Assembly (NCBI GenBank): GCA_030512295.1
Contig: JAULSR010000006.1
Location: 620,001 to 684,000, forward strand
DNA: 64,000 nucleotides
Reading direction: 5' to 3'
From: Bombardia bombarda
Taxonomy: Eukaryota; Ascomycota; Sordariomycetes; Sordariales; Lasiosphaeriaceae
Shown here: positions 23,816 through 34,500 of the stretch, piece by piece
Numbering within the stretch: the first letter of the stretch is position 1
Layout of the letters: every line of letters begins with the position of its first letter
The notes under the pieces: generated by a model
Databases searched by the model: none
Told to the model about the DNA's origin: nothing
The model's input: the letters and a program-made list of their open reading frames with translations, nothing else
Translations under genes and position numbers: made by a program

Positions 23816-25706
23816 TGTTGATGTGTTCCGCCGCGAGCTGCGGCCGACCAAGTCTCATTGACGGAGGACCAGTCAAGCGTCCATATGCACTGCACCTGCG
23901 GTGCGCGGGCACCCGACAAGTTGCAGCCTCCGTTGAGGGCGCACAGAGTAAGCTGCTGTGGTGTACTCAAATATGCCTCTGGTCGAAGTGAGGGGCGAAT
24001 GATGTCGTTATGTGTTTCCGAGTTTTGAGTTGTAAGCCGAGCAACTCGGACTCCAGCTTGGGTAAGTGAATGGAGGTCGGGTAGGCAGATGTAGGTATGT
24101 ATGAGATAATATTATAGGAAAGCAGAGAAAAAGAAAGGTTAAAAAGCATGGAAGCAAGCAAGGCCGTCGTCGGGCTGGTCTGGTCTGACATAGATAGGCT
24201 CCAAAACAGCGGATCTAAGTTGGCAGCTAGCTTGAGAGAGCACAGGAAGCTCCACGGCTAGGTTGTCTCAGGTCCATTAGAAATACTAGGTAGGTTGGCA
24301 TCTACCAATCCCTCTCTCTGCCCCACGGGAGCTGGAGAGAGTGGGAAGCCAATGGTGGACAGAAAACAGGCGTCTTCTCACCTAACCTACCTAAGGTATC
24401 TTAGTATTCAATCACAAACCTTAACATGGAAGGACTCGGTCATCCCACCAATCCCCGGTGGAAGAAGAGGCCATCGGGCCAACGCATCAACACCTGTTCT
24501 GCGAACTCGGAGAGCTGTGCCATCTCACAGTCAGACGGGAGCTCGGGGCCACTCGCGAACCAAGGATGGAAGGATGTATGGATGATGATGCACCAGCTAA
24601 CTTGTTTCAAATTCAAGGCCGCCTGTACTGTTAATCTTAGACCACTAATCAGAAGACGTAGTACAGCTTAAGGTTTTTCCTAGAAATCGCGGAGGGGGGA
24701 GCCTGACGCATCAACATGAAGGAAGGTCCTATAGAAGGTGCATCCAAGAGCAAGGTATCCACTGCTGGGTCCAGGTGCCTAGGGTACATCCATTGGGAAT
24801 ACCGGTTTTTGGTCCGGCTCATGTCATGTCGAGGTCATTCATTAACGCGCTGCTCTAGAAGAAAGGACGTCGAATTCTAGACGTCTCGCTAAGGCCGGGT
24901 CTTATCGGGGATCTGAAGCGTCGTTGCGAGATCGAGGGGTGTTTCGTCGCGTTGTATTCTCCGGCGGGCTGCACCTCTGTTTTGCCGTCGCAACCACCGA
25001 TTTCATTGGTCAGGCCACATAGGCAGGTATCAGTCGTGGCAAACCATTCGATATGTTGGACTTTGTTGCATATTGCGCATAATAACCCAGGTATCACTCT
25101 AAGAGCTTGTCTAACGAAAACTGGAGATGGCATGGCCTGAATTCTAAAGAAGCGCCCTGAGTTCGATTGTGGCCTTGGCAAGAGTTAGGGTGGTCCACCA
25201 CAGCGGTTGTGGTACCCCAGATCCAGTGAATAAGGTAGGTACAGGATATATTCGTACAATCCAGCCCTGCAGACGGGTAAGATCTCCCGGCTCATTTCCA
25301 TCGCGAAGCCTTAACGGCGTTTCCCGCTGCATTGATTCTTCTCCGATTGTCTCCTTTCTCCCGGAACCTAAGAACGGTTCGGGTGTGGTGTAGTATTATT
25401 ATAGCGGCTTTGGGTGTAATTCAACTGCAATAAGTTGCCGCCAGCGTGCCTGGCTTATCAGCCGCCTTCAAAAGCACTGCAATCTCGGGGTATCATTCCA
25501 AACACCTTCCAGTCCAATGTGCACTTTGTTAGTCCATGCCCACCAACCAAAGAAAACAAATGCCCTTGACGTTAACTGCGAGACGCCATGTCTCATCATT
25601 CGCGTTTTTCGCCCGTTAACGAGGCATTCGTAGCAGATAGACGAGCTACTATGTCCCCCATGTCGCTACCTCGGTGGTGTCTCCACCCCCACATGCCTCA
25701 ACGCAG
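23816..25706. other. Intergenic region, 1.9 kb
   Basis: Upstream side of the large unknown gene (-) and downstream of the roadblock gene (-). Open frames on both strands are short and without a convincing family. One minus-strand stretch (about 24830-25330) has Cys pairs and an ankyrin-like TPLDLAT string interrupted by stops; too weak to call. Confidence 0.45.
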
Positions 25707-26265
25707 CTACGCCGGAGGGGTATCGTGAACCACAATCAGCAGATATTTGGCGTCAGGGACGATGACAAGCTCCTGCTTTTTTGTTCGCAGCCGCAACAGT
25801 TTCAATTCGTCCTGCGTGTGTCAGTTGCCAGTACCCGTGGGGTGCTAGTCGAATGTTGAGCGGTACCTCGGCGTCCAGCTCCTGGACGAGACTCCCAGCG
25901 GTGCTGATGAAAGTCCATACCATGGCTGCCAGTTCCTCCGCGCCTTGGTCGTCGCTGGGGGCATTCGTGGCAACTTCACCCGAGAAAGAGGTTGTGGTTT
26001 GGCTGGGCAGGGATGAGCTAAGCGATTTCGTCTTGCGAACCGACGTGATCTGACCACTGGTCTTCAGAATTGCTCCTGAGGCGCGGTCGAGCACTATGGT
26101 GGCCTTGACACCAGCTTTCTTGGTGATACGGCCCAAGGTCTCCTCCAGAGCATCGGCACCGGCACCCTGCTCAAGGACGAACGCCGTTAGGGTCAGTTGG
26201 GGGCACACAAGCTACATACACCTGAGGGGGACATGAGAAAAACATACCAAAACCGAGTCAGACAT
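25707..26265 (-). CDS. Roadblock/LC7-type dynein light chain
   Basis: Cytoplasmic dynein light chain of the roadblock family, which binds dynein intermediate chain as a dimer. Three exons on the minus strand: 26265-26248 (only MSDSVL), about 26166-25867, and 25811-25707, giving about 140 residues. Family hallmarks are ALEETLGRITKKAGVKATIV, LDRASGAILKTSGQI and the C-terminal strand LRLRTKKQELVIVPDAKYLL. An insertion of about 35 residues rich in Ser/Thr lies in the middle, so it is longer than the animal protein of about 96. The second exon could start 3 nt or so earlier (26169), because two in-frame AGs are adjacent. A role in nuclear and endosome transport is inferred from the family. Confidence 0.88.
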
Positions 26266-26681
26266 TTAAATCGAGGAAATAATACACAATCCAAGGCAGG
26301 TTTTCGTTGACCGATTGTGGTGTGTAAAGTTTGCAGGCAGTCATGTGAAAGCAAGTGACACGAAACTCGCGTCTACTCCCGTCGGGCAGTTGGTGATAGG
26401 TGGGAACCCAATGGATGTAGTTCACTGACAAGGTCATGGCTTGGAGCTCTCTCCAAGGGCTTAATCTGCCCCAACTTGCCGCCCGGCTAGTATGCATGCA
26501 CCCCGGCCCAGTACAGTACATAGGTAAGGTAATTATGCCGCCTCACACCGCTAAAATTTGCGCCCGCCACTCACTGCCAAACGTCGACCCATCCACGTGA
26601 GAGCCTCCTATTCCCATCGACACCCACTTGTTGGGAGATAGTAAAAGCAACTGGCCCTGCTAGTTCATCAATGAGGGCAGG
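26266..26681. promoter_or_regulatory. Divergent promoter, roadblock / IPI1
   Basis: 416 bp between divergent start codons. An ATG at 26671 precedes the IPI1 ATG by 11 nt in another frame, a possible overlapping upstream frame. Confidence 0.45.
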
Positions 26682-27832
26682 ATGGGTTCCAGCAACAGGA
26701 AGAAGAAAGAGAAGAAGAAGGACTTCCAGGTGCGCTTTTGTGTGAAATCGTCTCCATCTCTCACGGGCCCCCCACTAAAATTCACCCTCAGAAAGCCAAG
26801 TTGAAGGTCGGAAAAGCAAAAGCCAAGGCCGCCAACTTCACAGATACAAGTTTCAAGGCAAAATGTACACTTCTTTCCTCTCTCAAAACCATTGTGTGCT
26901 CGTTTTTCTGACAAAGTTGTGTAGCTATTGTTGTCAACCAGCAGACCCTTGTGACGGATGCTACAGATCTGCTTGAGCAGTTCAAGCAGAACTTGTCATT
27001 GGCAATCAATGCAAAGCCTGATAACCAAAGGCGCGATGCGCTTTCTTACATCTACAACCAGCTTTCAGCGAAGCCGCCGAACAACCCAGTCGGAACTGCG
27101 GGCCTCCTGACCAAGCTGCTGCCCCTGTTGTCGGACAGCGCCTCGTCAGTGCGCGCCAATCTCCTCAAGCTCTTCCGGGTCTTGCCCCCGTCTGAAGTCA
27201 GCCCGCACGTGGAGAAAATTCTCATGTACATCCGGGGCGGCATGACCCATCTGTCAAACGATGTCCGCAACGACACTCTCAACGTCATGGAGTGGCTTCT
27301 CGACGTCGCGGGAGACGAGACTGTCTCCTGTCCCGGAGGCTGGCTCAAGACCCTGAACAGCTTCAGCTCCATGCTCGGCTGGAACCCCAGCGTCACCTCT
27401 GCGATAAGCAACCAGGGCTGGACGGCAACTTCCGCCTCCAAGACCACACTCGGGACGAGAAAGGGCCCAGAGTCGCATGCGAGACAGATTCAGCTCCTTG
27501 CCAAATTTATCCAGATCGGGTTCCAGCGGGAGACTCCGGCTACTTATGATCCCAGGGCGTACTGGGACAATATTTACCGCCTGCCCGCCACGGCGAACCC
27601 TTTTGCCTATCTGAACCTTTTTGGGACGCCTCGAGATGAGGACAGCGAGATGTATCCCAACCGCATGTCGAGAATGCGCGTGTTTGACGCGAAATGGAGG
27701 AGTGCTATCGTCACGGGAATGGATGGCGCTAAGAAGGAGGGCGGTTTGGTTGGAAGGGCTGCTGCCTCGCTGGACAGGGCCTTGAAGGGCGAGGTCAAGG
27801 TTAAGGCGAACAATTCTGAACCAGAGCAGTAA
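26682..27832 (+). CDS. IPI1: Pre-rRNA-processing protein Ipi1 (Rix1 complex)
   Basis: Component of the Rix1-Ipi1-Ipi3 complex, which works on ITS2 processing and late 60S maturation in the nucleus. Exons 26682-26729, 26792-26864 and 26925-27832 give 342 residues. The N-terminus is the expected Lys-rich leader (MGSSNRKKKEKKKDFQKAKL) followed by VGKAKAKAANFTDTSFKAKS and IVVNQQTLVTDATDLLEQFK. The rest is helical-repeat (ARM/HEAT-like): LTKLLPLLSDSASSVRANLL and LSNDVRNDTLNVMEWLLDVA. Length matches the family (about 330-340). Both introns are near 60 nt with standard borders. Confidence 0.93.
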
Positions 27833-29851
27833 TAGCCTGGGGCATGGGACGGTTTTGGGGGCGTTCGGCATAGTTGTCCGTGATATCCCTGGTATATATT
27901 CACCTATTTTACATCGTTACATTTTCTGGCGTTACCTTCAATTGGATCATGTGTTGTTGCGCCACAAATGGGAGATCCACTGTCGCCCAGTTGGATTCCG
28001 GTATGCTCTCTCATGAGCCCCTGAGCATGCACAGTGTCTACGTTTTCTCAAGTGATAAAGGCAACCCTTGTCCAGCAACCAAACACATTATGATTGGTGT
28101 TGTCATTTCCCGATTACTGACCCTCCCCCCGGTTACTCGAACCTTAATCGAACCTTCTAGTCTTGACGACGTGTGTTTGTTGTTTTACAAACCCTCGACT
28201 TCTATTGTTAGTCTCTCCCGCTATTGTAACAGTTAAGTAGTACTATCTTGATTTCGTTTATACAGATCTTTCAGTCGGCAACAGTAGTGCTCGTGGTCTT
28301 TGTAACAGTATGTTGTATATCAGGACGTGCCGTTAGATATCTCGCGACTCTCCATTTCTCGGTCGGCCCTGTACGGCAAAGGAGACCTCTCTAGGCTCCA
28401 CCATGCTTTGTTATTGTTCAATAAGATCCCAGATCGAAGGCTAGGCATCAGGTTTGTGTCAGGACACCTTGATAGTTTGCCACCATTTCCCATTCCATAG
28501 CTGACCGCCCAGTCTTCATCTGAGCTTAGGATGTAATATCAGTTGCGGAGTTTGTTGGGAATAACAATGCAAATCCTAAGGATGAAATTTCAACATGCTA
28601 AAATGAAGGTACTTGGGAAGGTGGGCGTAAGCAGGCTCCTACTGTACTGGGCCGCCTTGTTCATGGTGAATCGGTACCTGATTTCCAGTTGTGAGAAGGT
28701 ACCTACCTTGGATTTCAGCGACTCCATCTGCCTACCTTATGGTGAGTGGTCCGATTTAGGTCGACGTATGGGCTTCGGGCAGGCAGTTGTGGGACCGGCC
28801 CGTGGTGACGACGAGCGCTTTGGTTCTTCGTCATATTGAGGAAGGCGCGTACTGCTCGGCCTCTCCTTCCCAGCCATAAAATCCTTCACTTGTAGGCACT
28901 CCCACAAACTTCGCCTTGAACCGTTCACTTCTTTACAACCACCGACCGACAACTTACTTACCTGCCACGCCCGGTTGAAGCTCCCAGCCGGCTCAGCTCT
29001 CACTTGACAGTACGCGCAGGCACGTATCTTTTCCCATTATATCCCATCCGTACACATAACATGGAATCTCCATAGGGCCTTTTCCTGTTCAGACACGTCG
29101 TCTTCACTACTCCACCTGGCCTCCTGCCCCGCCAACCTGCTGTCCTCGGACGCTCCTTCCTTCGAGCGAAGAGAGGCGTGCTTCCATGCAGTCAGAATTC
29201 CCACAGCCCAACACATTTTTTTCCTTCACCTGCTCTTGACAACTACTGGGTTCCCCCTCTTCCTTCACCACAAGTTTTTGTGCTCTTCCTCCACCGCCCG
29301 CCAGTATCATCCATACATCATTGTCGGCTCCGGATTTTAGAGGTTTGACCCCCTTCTTCGTGTCTTCTCACCAATCATCACAGCTGCCAGTGCGTGCCTT
29401 TTGCGGCAGTGTTGCTCCCATTTCTTTTATACTGCCTCTCCAATAAGCAGGACTCCCTTGTCTTGAATACATCATCACTAAGGCCGTTGTCTGCTTTTCA
29501 AAGCCTAGTGCCATTCTTCATTCCTTACTTCCTCCTTCAGCCCTCTTCGGACCCGACGAGGCATCACATTTGTCAACCAGTCCAGTTTCAGAAGCACCTC
29601 AGGCCTCGTGTGGCCTCCACTCAAATACATTGACAGGAACTCGCATTCAAGCCCTTAGACTGAGCGGGGCGCTTCATCCACCATCTTCCAACACATTACC
29701 TTTATTCCTGCTTTTTTCGTATCAGTCTGCTACGTTCTCAACCGGCTGTTATGCGCGTCAAATCATCTTCAAATAAAATCACACCATCAGATCTGTTTGC
29801 TAACACTTTTGACTTTGGATCCAGATCGTCCGACATTGCCTGATCAACAAG
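27833..29851. other. Intergenic region and long leader of the helicase gene
   Basis: 2.0 kb without a supported gene. From about 28850 to 29850 the + strand is strongly pyrimidine-rich with several very short upstream frames (for example ATG at 29061 followed by a stop after four codons). This suggests a long transcribed leader for the DEAD-box gene. Confidence 0.45.
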
Positions 29852-31834
29852 ATGGCTGACTGGGGCAACCCGCCTGCCGCCGCTGGTGATGCTTGGGGCA
29901 CTGGTGATCTTAGCGATGCGCTTCCTGATATTACCCAAAAGAGTGGAGGCGATGGCATTACCGAGCCTCCGCTTGTCGTCGAGCAGAAACAGCCTCCCCA
30001 GCTCGAGGGCTGGGTCCAAGCCAAGGTGTATGACTACACAGCCGACGGGCCTGAGACGTGGGACGGAAATGCTCGAATCTATGAGTGGGATGGGGAGGTC
30101 GGAGACATAGGCCCTGAGTATCCTGAATTGGAGCTGCAGCTCTTCGGTAACCCCGAGAACCGAGAGCACCATGGCATTGATTTCAGCGCGTAAGTCTTTC
30201 GTTTCACAGAGGCAAAATGGCCTGCTGACGTCTCTTTCAGCATTGCATCGATTGAGCTCTTTCAGGAGGGCCCTGCCCGGGTCAATCCCATCGCATCATT
30301 TGAATCTGCTGGCCTACACCCCGTGATGCTCAGGAACGTGGAGCTTGCAGGATACGATGCCCCAACTCCTATTCAGCGATATTGTATCCCGGCTATCTCG
30401 AGTGGCTATGACGTGATCGCCATTGCTCAGACTGGTAAGTAGCATTCACCATCATTTTCCTGATACCTCTACTCACTCGCCATTGTCAGGTTCGGGAAAA
30501 ACTGCTGCATATCTTATTCCGATCCTGAATAAGCTAGTGGGCAAGGCAAAGAAGCTGGCGGCTCCTCGGCCAAACCCGGCGACCTATCGTCCAGGTGTTG
30601 ACTCCATGGTCCGAGCCGAACCCCTTGTGGTCATCGTTTGCCCAGCCCGCGAGCTTGCCGTGCAAATCTTCAACGAAGCCCGGAAGTTCTGCTACCGTAC
30701 CATGCTGCGGCCTTGCGTCGTCTACGGCGGTGGCCCCATTCGGGATCAGATCGAGCAGCTCCAAAAGGGCTGCGACATTCTGGTCGCTTCGCCGGGTCGT
30801 CTGATTGATTTCATGGATCGACCGGATGCCCTGACCCTTCGTCGTGTTCGATACATGGTTATTGACGAGGCGGATGAGATGCTTCACGATGACTGGCAGG
30901 ACGAGTTTCAGAAAATCCTGTCTGGTGGTGGTAAGTCTACTGTAATTGATCACTTTGTCTCAGGAGCTTTATCTAATTCATGAACAGAACAGGAGGAAGG
31001 CAACATCAAGTATATGTTGTTTTCAGCTACGTTTCCCAAGTCAACTCGTGAACTCGCCAAGTCGCATCTCGCTGAGGATCATGTTCGGCTCCGTGTTGGG
31101 CGTGCGGGTAGCACGCACAAAAACATCAAGCAAAACATCATCTTCGTTGATTCCTTCATGAAGAAAAAGGCACTGATTGATCTCCTGCAATCACTTCCAC
31201 CGACCAGAACCATGATATTCGTCAATAGCAAACGCGCTGCTGACGAGTTGGACGACTTCCTTTTCAACCAAGGCGTCCCCTGCACATCTATGCATGCTGA
31301 TCGCACACAAAAGGAGCGAGAGGCATCGATGCGTGCTTTTCGCAAGGGAGAATCACCTGTGCTTATCGCCACTGGAGTTTCTGCTCGCGGTATTGATGTG
31401 CGCAACGTCATGCACGTTATCAATTACGATTTACCGTCGACTGCCTATGGTGGAATCGAGGAGTACACGCATCGAATCGGTAAGCTTCATGTTGCGCGTC
31501 ATTTTTGCTTCCATGATTTCTAATGAGAATAGGTCGAACCGGACGCATCGGTCATCGTGGCTTGGCCACATCCTTCTACAACGAGAGGGATGAGCCTATT
31601 GCATCCGTGTTAACCCGCACGCTCCTTGAAACAGATCAGGAGATCCCAGACTTTCTTGAGCAGTACGTGCCAGAGGGCGCTGCGAGAGAACACCTCAAGT
31701 TTGAAGCTGACTCAGACTTCGATGACGCGGAGACTACTGTTGACGGAAGCGACGCCGGTAACAATGATGGTGGTGAGGCAACCACGGACCATGCGGCCAC
31801 GGGTGCTGCTGATGACGAAGATGGCGGCTGGTGA
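29852..31834 (+). CDS. DEAD-box ATP-dependent RNA helicase, Ded1/Vasa-like paralogue
   Basis: Five exons: 29852-30189, 30241-30434, 30490-30930, 30988-31479 and 31533-31834 (588 residues), all phases agreeing. Motifs in order: Q motif TPIQRYCIPAI (about 157), I AQTGSGKT (175-182), Ia PARELAVQI, Ib ASPGRLIDF, II DEAD (about 303-306), III SAT (337-339), IV MIFVNSK, V ARGIDV, VI HRIGRTGRIG (about 486-495). The core resembles Ded1/DDX3, but the N-terminus (WGNPPAAAGDAWGTGDLSDA) and the acidic Gly/Ala/Asp tail ending DDEDGGW are not those of Ded1. It is therefore probably the second, filamentous-fungal paralogue. ATP binding and unwinding residues are intact. Introns fall between motif I residues and within motif VI. 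Confidence 0.92.
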
Positions 31835-32949
31835 GATGCCTTTGCGCAAATCGTTGTCATGTTACGGGATGAATCAATTATCGCCGATTTTGCTATGCGC
31901 TGATATTTGGGACAACTCTGCTACGAGATCATAGATGATAGGAATTTTCGGATGAGGCTTCTAAGGATGCGTGTGAAGTGGGAAGGGAGATTTGCAAGTT
32001 TGATCAAGGGCTTTTAAGACTCTTGTGTCAAACGGCTTTGCCACCTGCTTAGCCGTTAGATAGCCCCTAACGGGAATTCTGAATATTTGAACCTTAATGT
32101 ATGCCAGTTCGTGACAATATTTATTTGCATGGTAGAGTATCAAAGTCGGGTTGCTCTTTGTAACCGTCTTTTAAGTTTGCTCTTCGCGCTGCGTAACATA
32201 TGCCAACACTACAACATGGGGATAACGAGCGAGGACACCCCAACTGTATTAGAGCCTGACAGCTTGCTTTGGGCGTTGTGGATGGGGGACTCCACTGCCA
32301 ACGCCGCATCTGTCGCTCCCGCCGGACCAGTGCGTCCGGAACCGGACCGAGAATCGCAATCATTTCGGCCAAGCCCCTTGCGCAGCCATGTTCTTTGTGC
32401 AATGTCCGGCTGCCGTGTTGGTTGCACTATGTCTTGTGGTCATGAGTTGATCCAGCCCGGGCTTCAGGACACGCGCTCTGGGTGGTCTTGATATCCCATC
32501 TAGTTCCCACCGCAGTAACACTACCGTGATCCATCCGACCCTACCAATACATAAAACACCCAAAGCACAGCCACTTCTCTTCCAAAAGACCACAATCCGA
32601 TAACTCCGAGCCGTATTTCATATTCCCGACAGTCATAACTGCGAATCTGTCCGAATTACACGCTTTACGGACGGAGGATGTAGAAATAATTTGTCGGTAC
32701 TTAGGTTGTTAGGGATAAGGGGACTTGCCGCCCCGTGCTTTAGACCCGGTTCATGGTGTGCCAAGACGGACGTGCACCTCGGGTGTTCAGTCTGATCGGC
32801 GGCGACCTGAAGGGATCGGAAATGGTGCATCTGATTTGACAATCTTACTTCGTACCAATTTTTTTTTTCTCCAAAGCTCACTCTACGATCACATCTTCAC
32901 ATTCTACACCTAACTGACATCTATCTATCAATCAAACAACAAGCCGTCA
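31835..32949. other. Intergenic region
   Basis: No gene supported. Marks the left border of the accessory island. Confidence 0.45.
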
Positions 32950-33049
32950 CCCACTACGACTATGAAAGCACGACTGCGAAACCGTCCGCGAGAAATACTT
33001 CGGTCTTCCTGCCAATTTGCCTTCGACCGACCCGTCACTCGAGATCCGA

Positions 33050-34114
33050 ATGGCCGCGGCGGCTAGCCTATTTGCGATCTTGTTCTTGATTCTGCAGCTT
33101 TGTCTCTATTCTGCGCCTCAGAGGCTCGCAATGTCGGAGCCTGCGAGTCCCCGAACTCCTCATACGCATTTCTCGGCCCTCGAAGAAGCTGCTCGGCAAT
33201 TGCAAGATCGGACGCCTACCTACTATCATAATGTGCCCGACAATTCCTCCAAAGAGAACTGCGAGTTCCTCATGTTCCAGGGATGGGGGGCAAGGACCCG
33301 AAGGTTGTGGAACAGAAGCGGCGAGAGCGAATTCGAGAACTGCCATACTGGGGAGTCGGTATCAGAATGCAACTGAACATGATTGAAGCTACAACTACAC
33401 AAAACGACAGATGGTCTGAATGGAGTGTTATTGGACTTGGGTATGGCATCCAACGACGTTGAGAATGCACGATCCAGGATACCTTAGACTGAGAAGGAGT
33501 ATTGGGACAAGGAAGTAGGCTTCCAAGAAGGCCTCAAAGAAGAGACGGAGAGGTCGAGCTTCAAATGGGACGACCCGGAGGACGACCCGGAGCCTGCACC
33601 ATCTACACACATTTCACCAGTACCCCTCGCACCGCGTTCCACCAACCGCCCCTCTCCACATTCCAGGGTGGTTTTTAAGAGAGTTTCCAAGGGAATTTCT
33701 TACGCCGGCGTGCAGAAGAAGGCGAGGCGTCCCAAGGGCAACGGCTGGACAAAGAGAAAGCAGAGAAGCGCAAAGAAGCCCGAGCAGCAGGAACCTGAGC
33801 AGCGGGAGTCTGAGCAGCAGGAGCCTCTCGCACCGGTGAGGGAGGAGGAGCCGGGCTTAGCTGCCTCCCTAGAGTCTGCTTCGGGCAGGGTGCCGACCAC
33901 GATGACCTTGAGCGAGGGGACCCGTCTCCTCTATGCGAGCCTCTACGCGAGCCTCACGTAGGGGTGCGGGAACGAAGACAAAAGCGGCCGACGAACCGCG
34001 CCGACCTGGGGGAGTGCGAAAATCGGCACGAAAAAATAAACCCAAACCCACCATCGGAGATTACGAACTTCGCAGCAAACGGGCCATCGGGGTGTGATCA
34101 TATCAGTCGATCGT
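33050..34114 (+). pseudogene. Frameshifted accessory gene of unknown function
   Basis: One protein appears to be spread over several frames. Frame A (from 33050, or from ATG 33131, MSEPASPRTPHTHF) reads EEAARQLQDRTPTYYHN, then meets a G-run at 33284-33290. After it, the sensible reading continues in another frame from 33283 (MGGKDPKVVEQKRRERIREL then PYWGVGIRMQLNMIEAT), consistent with a 1-nt loss. A further acidic/basic segment starts after an AG at 33487 (TEKEYWDKEVGFQEGLKEE) and runs to 33961, containing a Gln/Glu-rich repeat (EQQEPEQRESEQQEP). A last basic piece (VRKSARKNKPKPTIGDYEL) lies in a third frame up to 34114. An intron could explain the second break (33487) but not the first. The family is not recognised; nuclear, charged protein by composition. 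Confidence 0.5.
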
Positions 34115-34376
34115 TGCCCAGAAGATCCCCGCAAGCGAGGCGTGGCCGAGAATCCCCGAGGCGGTACCGATTGGGGAGGCACCCCCGAGCCAGAGAAGCG
34201 GCGCGTCGCTCACCCTCTCAACTACGGCCCCTCGGGTATGCTGAGTGGGATCCGTCAACAGAGTCAGCTTATTAAGGCGGCTAGCCGTCCGCTCTATCCC
34301 CGGGCTCTTTATCTCTTTTCCTGTTCCTCTCTTCCTCTTTCTCCTTCAACACAACTCGTGAAGTCATGTTGGATTG

Positions 34377-34420
34377 ACCTATTCGCAACCTATTCTCAAC
34401 CTATTCGCAACCTATCCGCA
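34377..34420 (+). repeat. Four 11-bp direct repeats upstream of kinase-like gene
   Basis: Consecutive copies of ACCTATTCGCA, with variants in the second (TCTCA) and fourth (TCCGCA) copies, lie 80 bp before the kinase-like ATG, downstream of a CT-rich stretch typical of fungal transcription starts. Confidence 0.8.
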
Positions 34421-34500
34421 TCCAACCCCCAACCTACCCTACTCTCGATCGCACCGCACTCCTTCTTGCATGTCTCCTCTAGACGAGGACCACGGTAACA

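Noticed and set aside
24830..25330. Minus-strand Cys-pair segment and an ankyrin-like TPLDLAT string
   Set aside because: Different frames, stops in between, and too short for a repeat domain; could be chance or a very old pseudogene.
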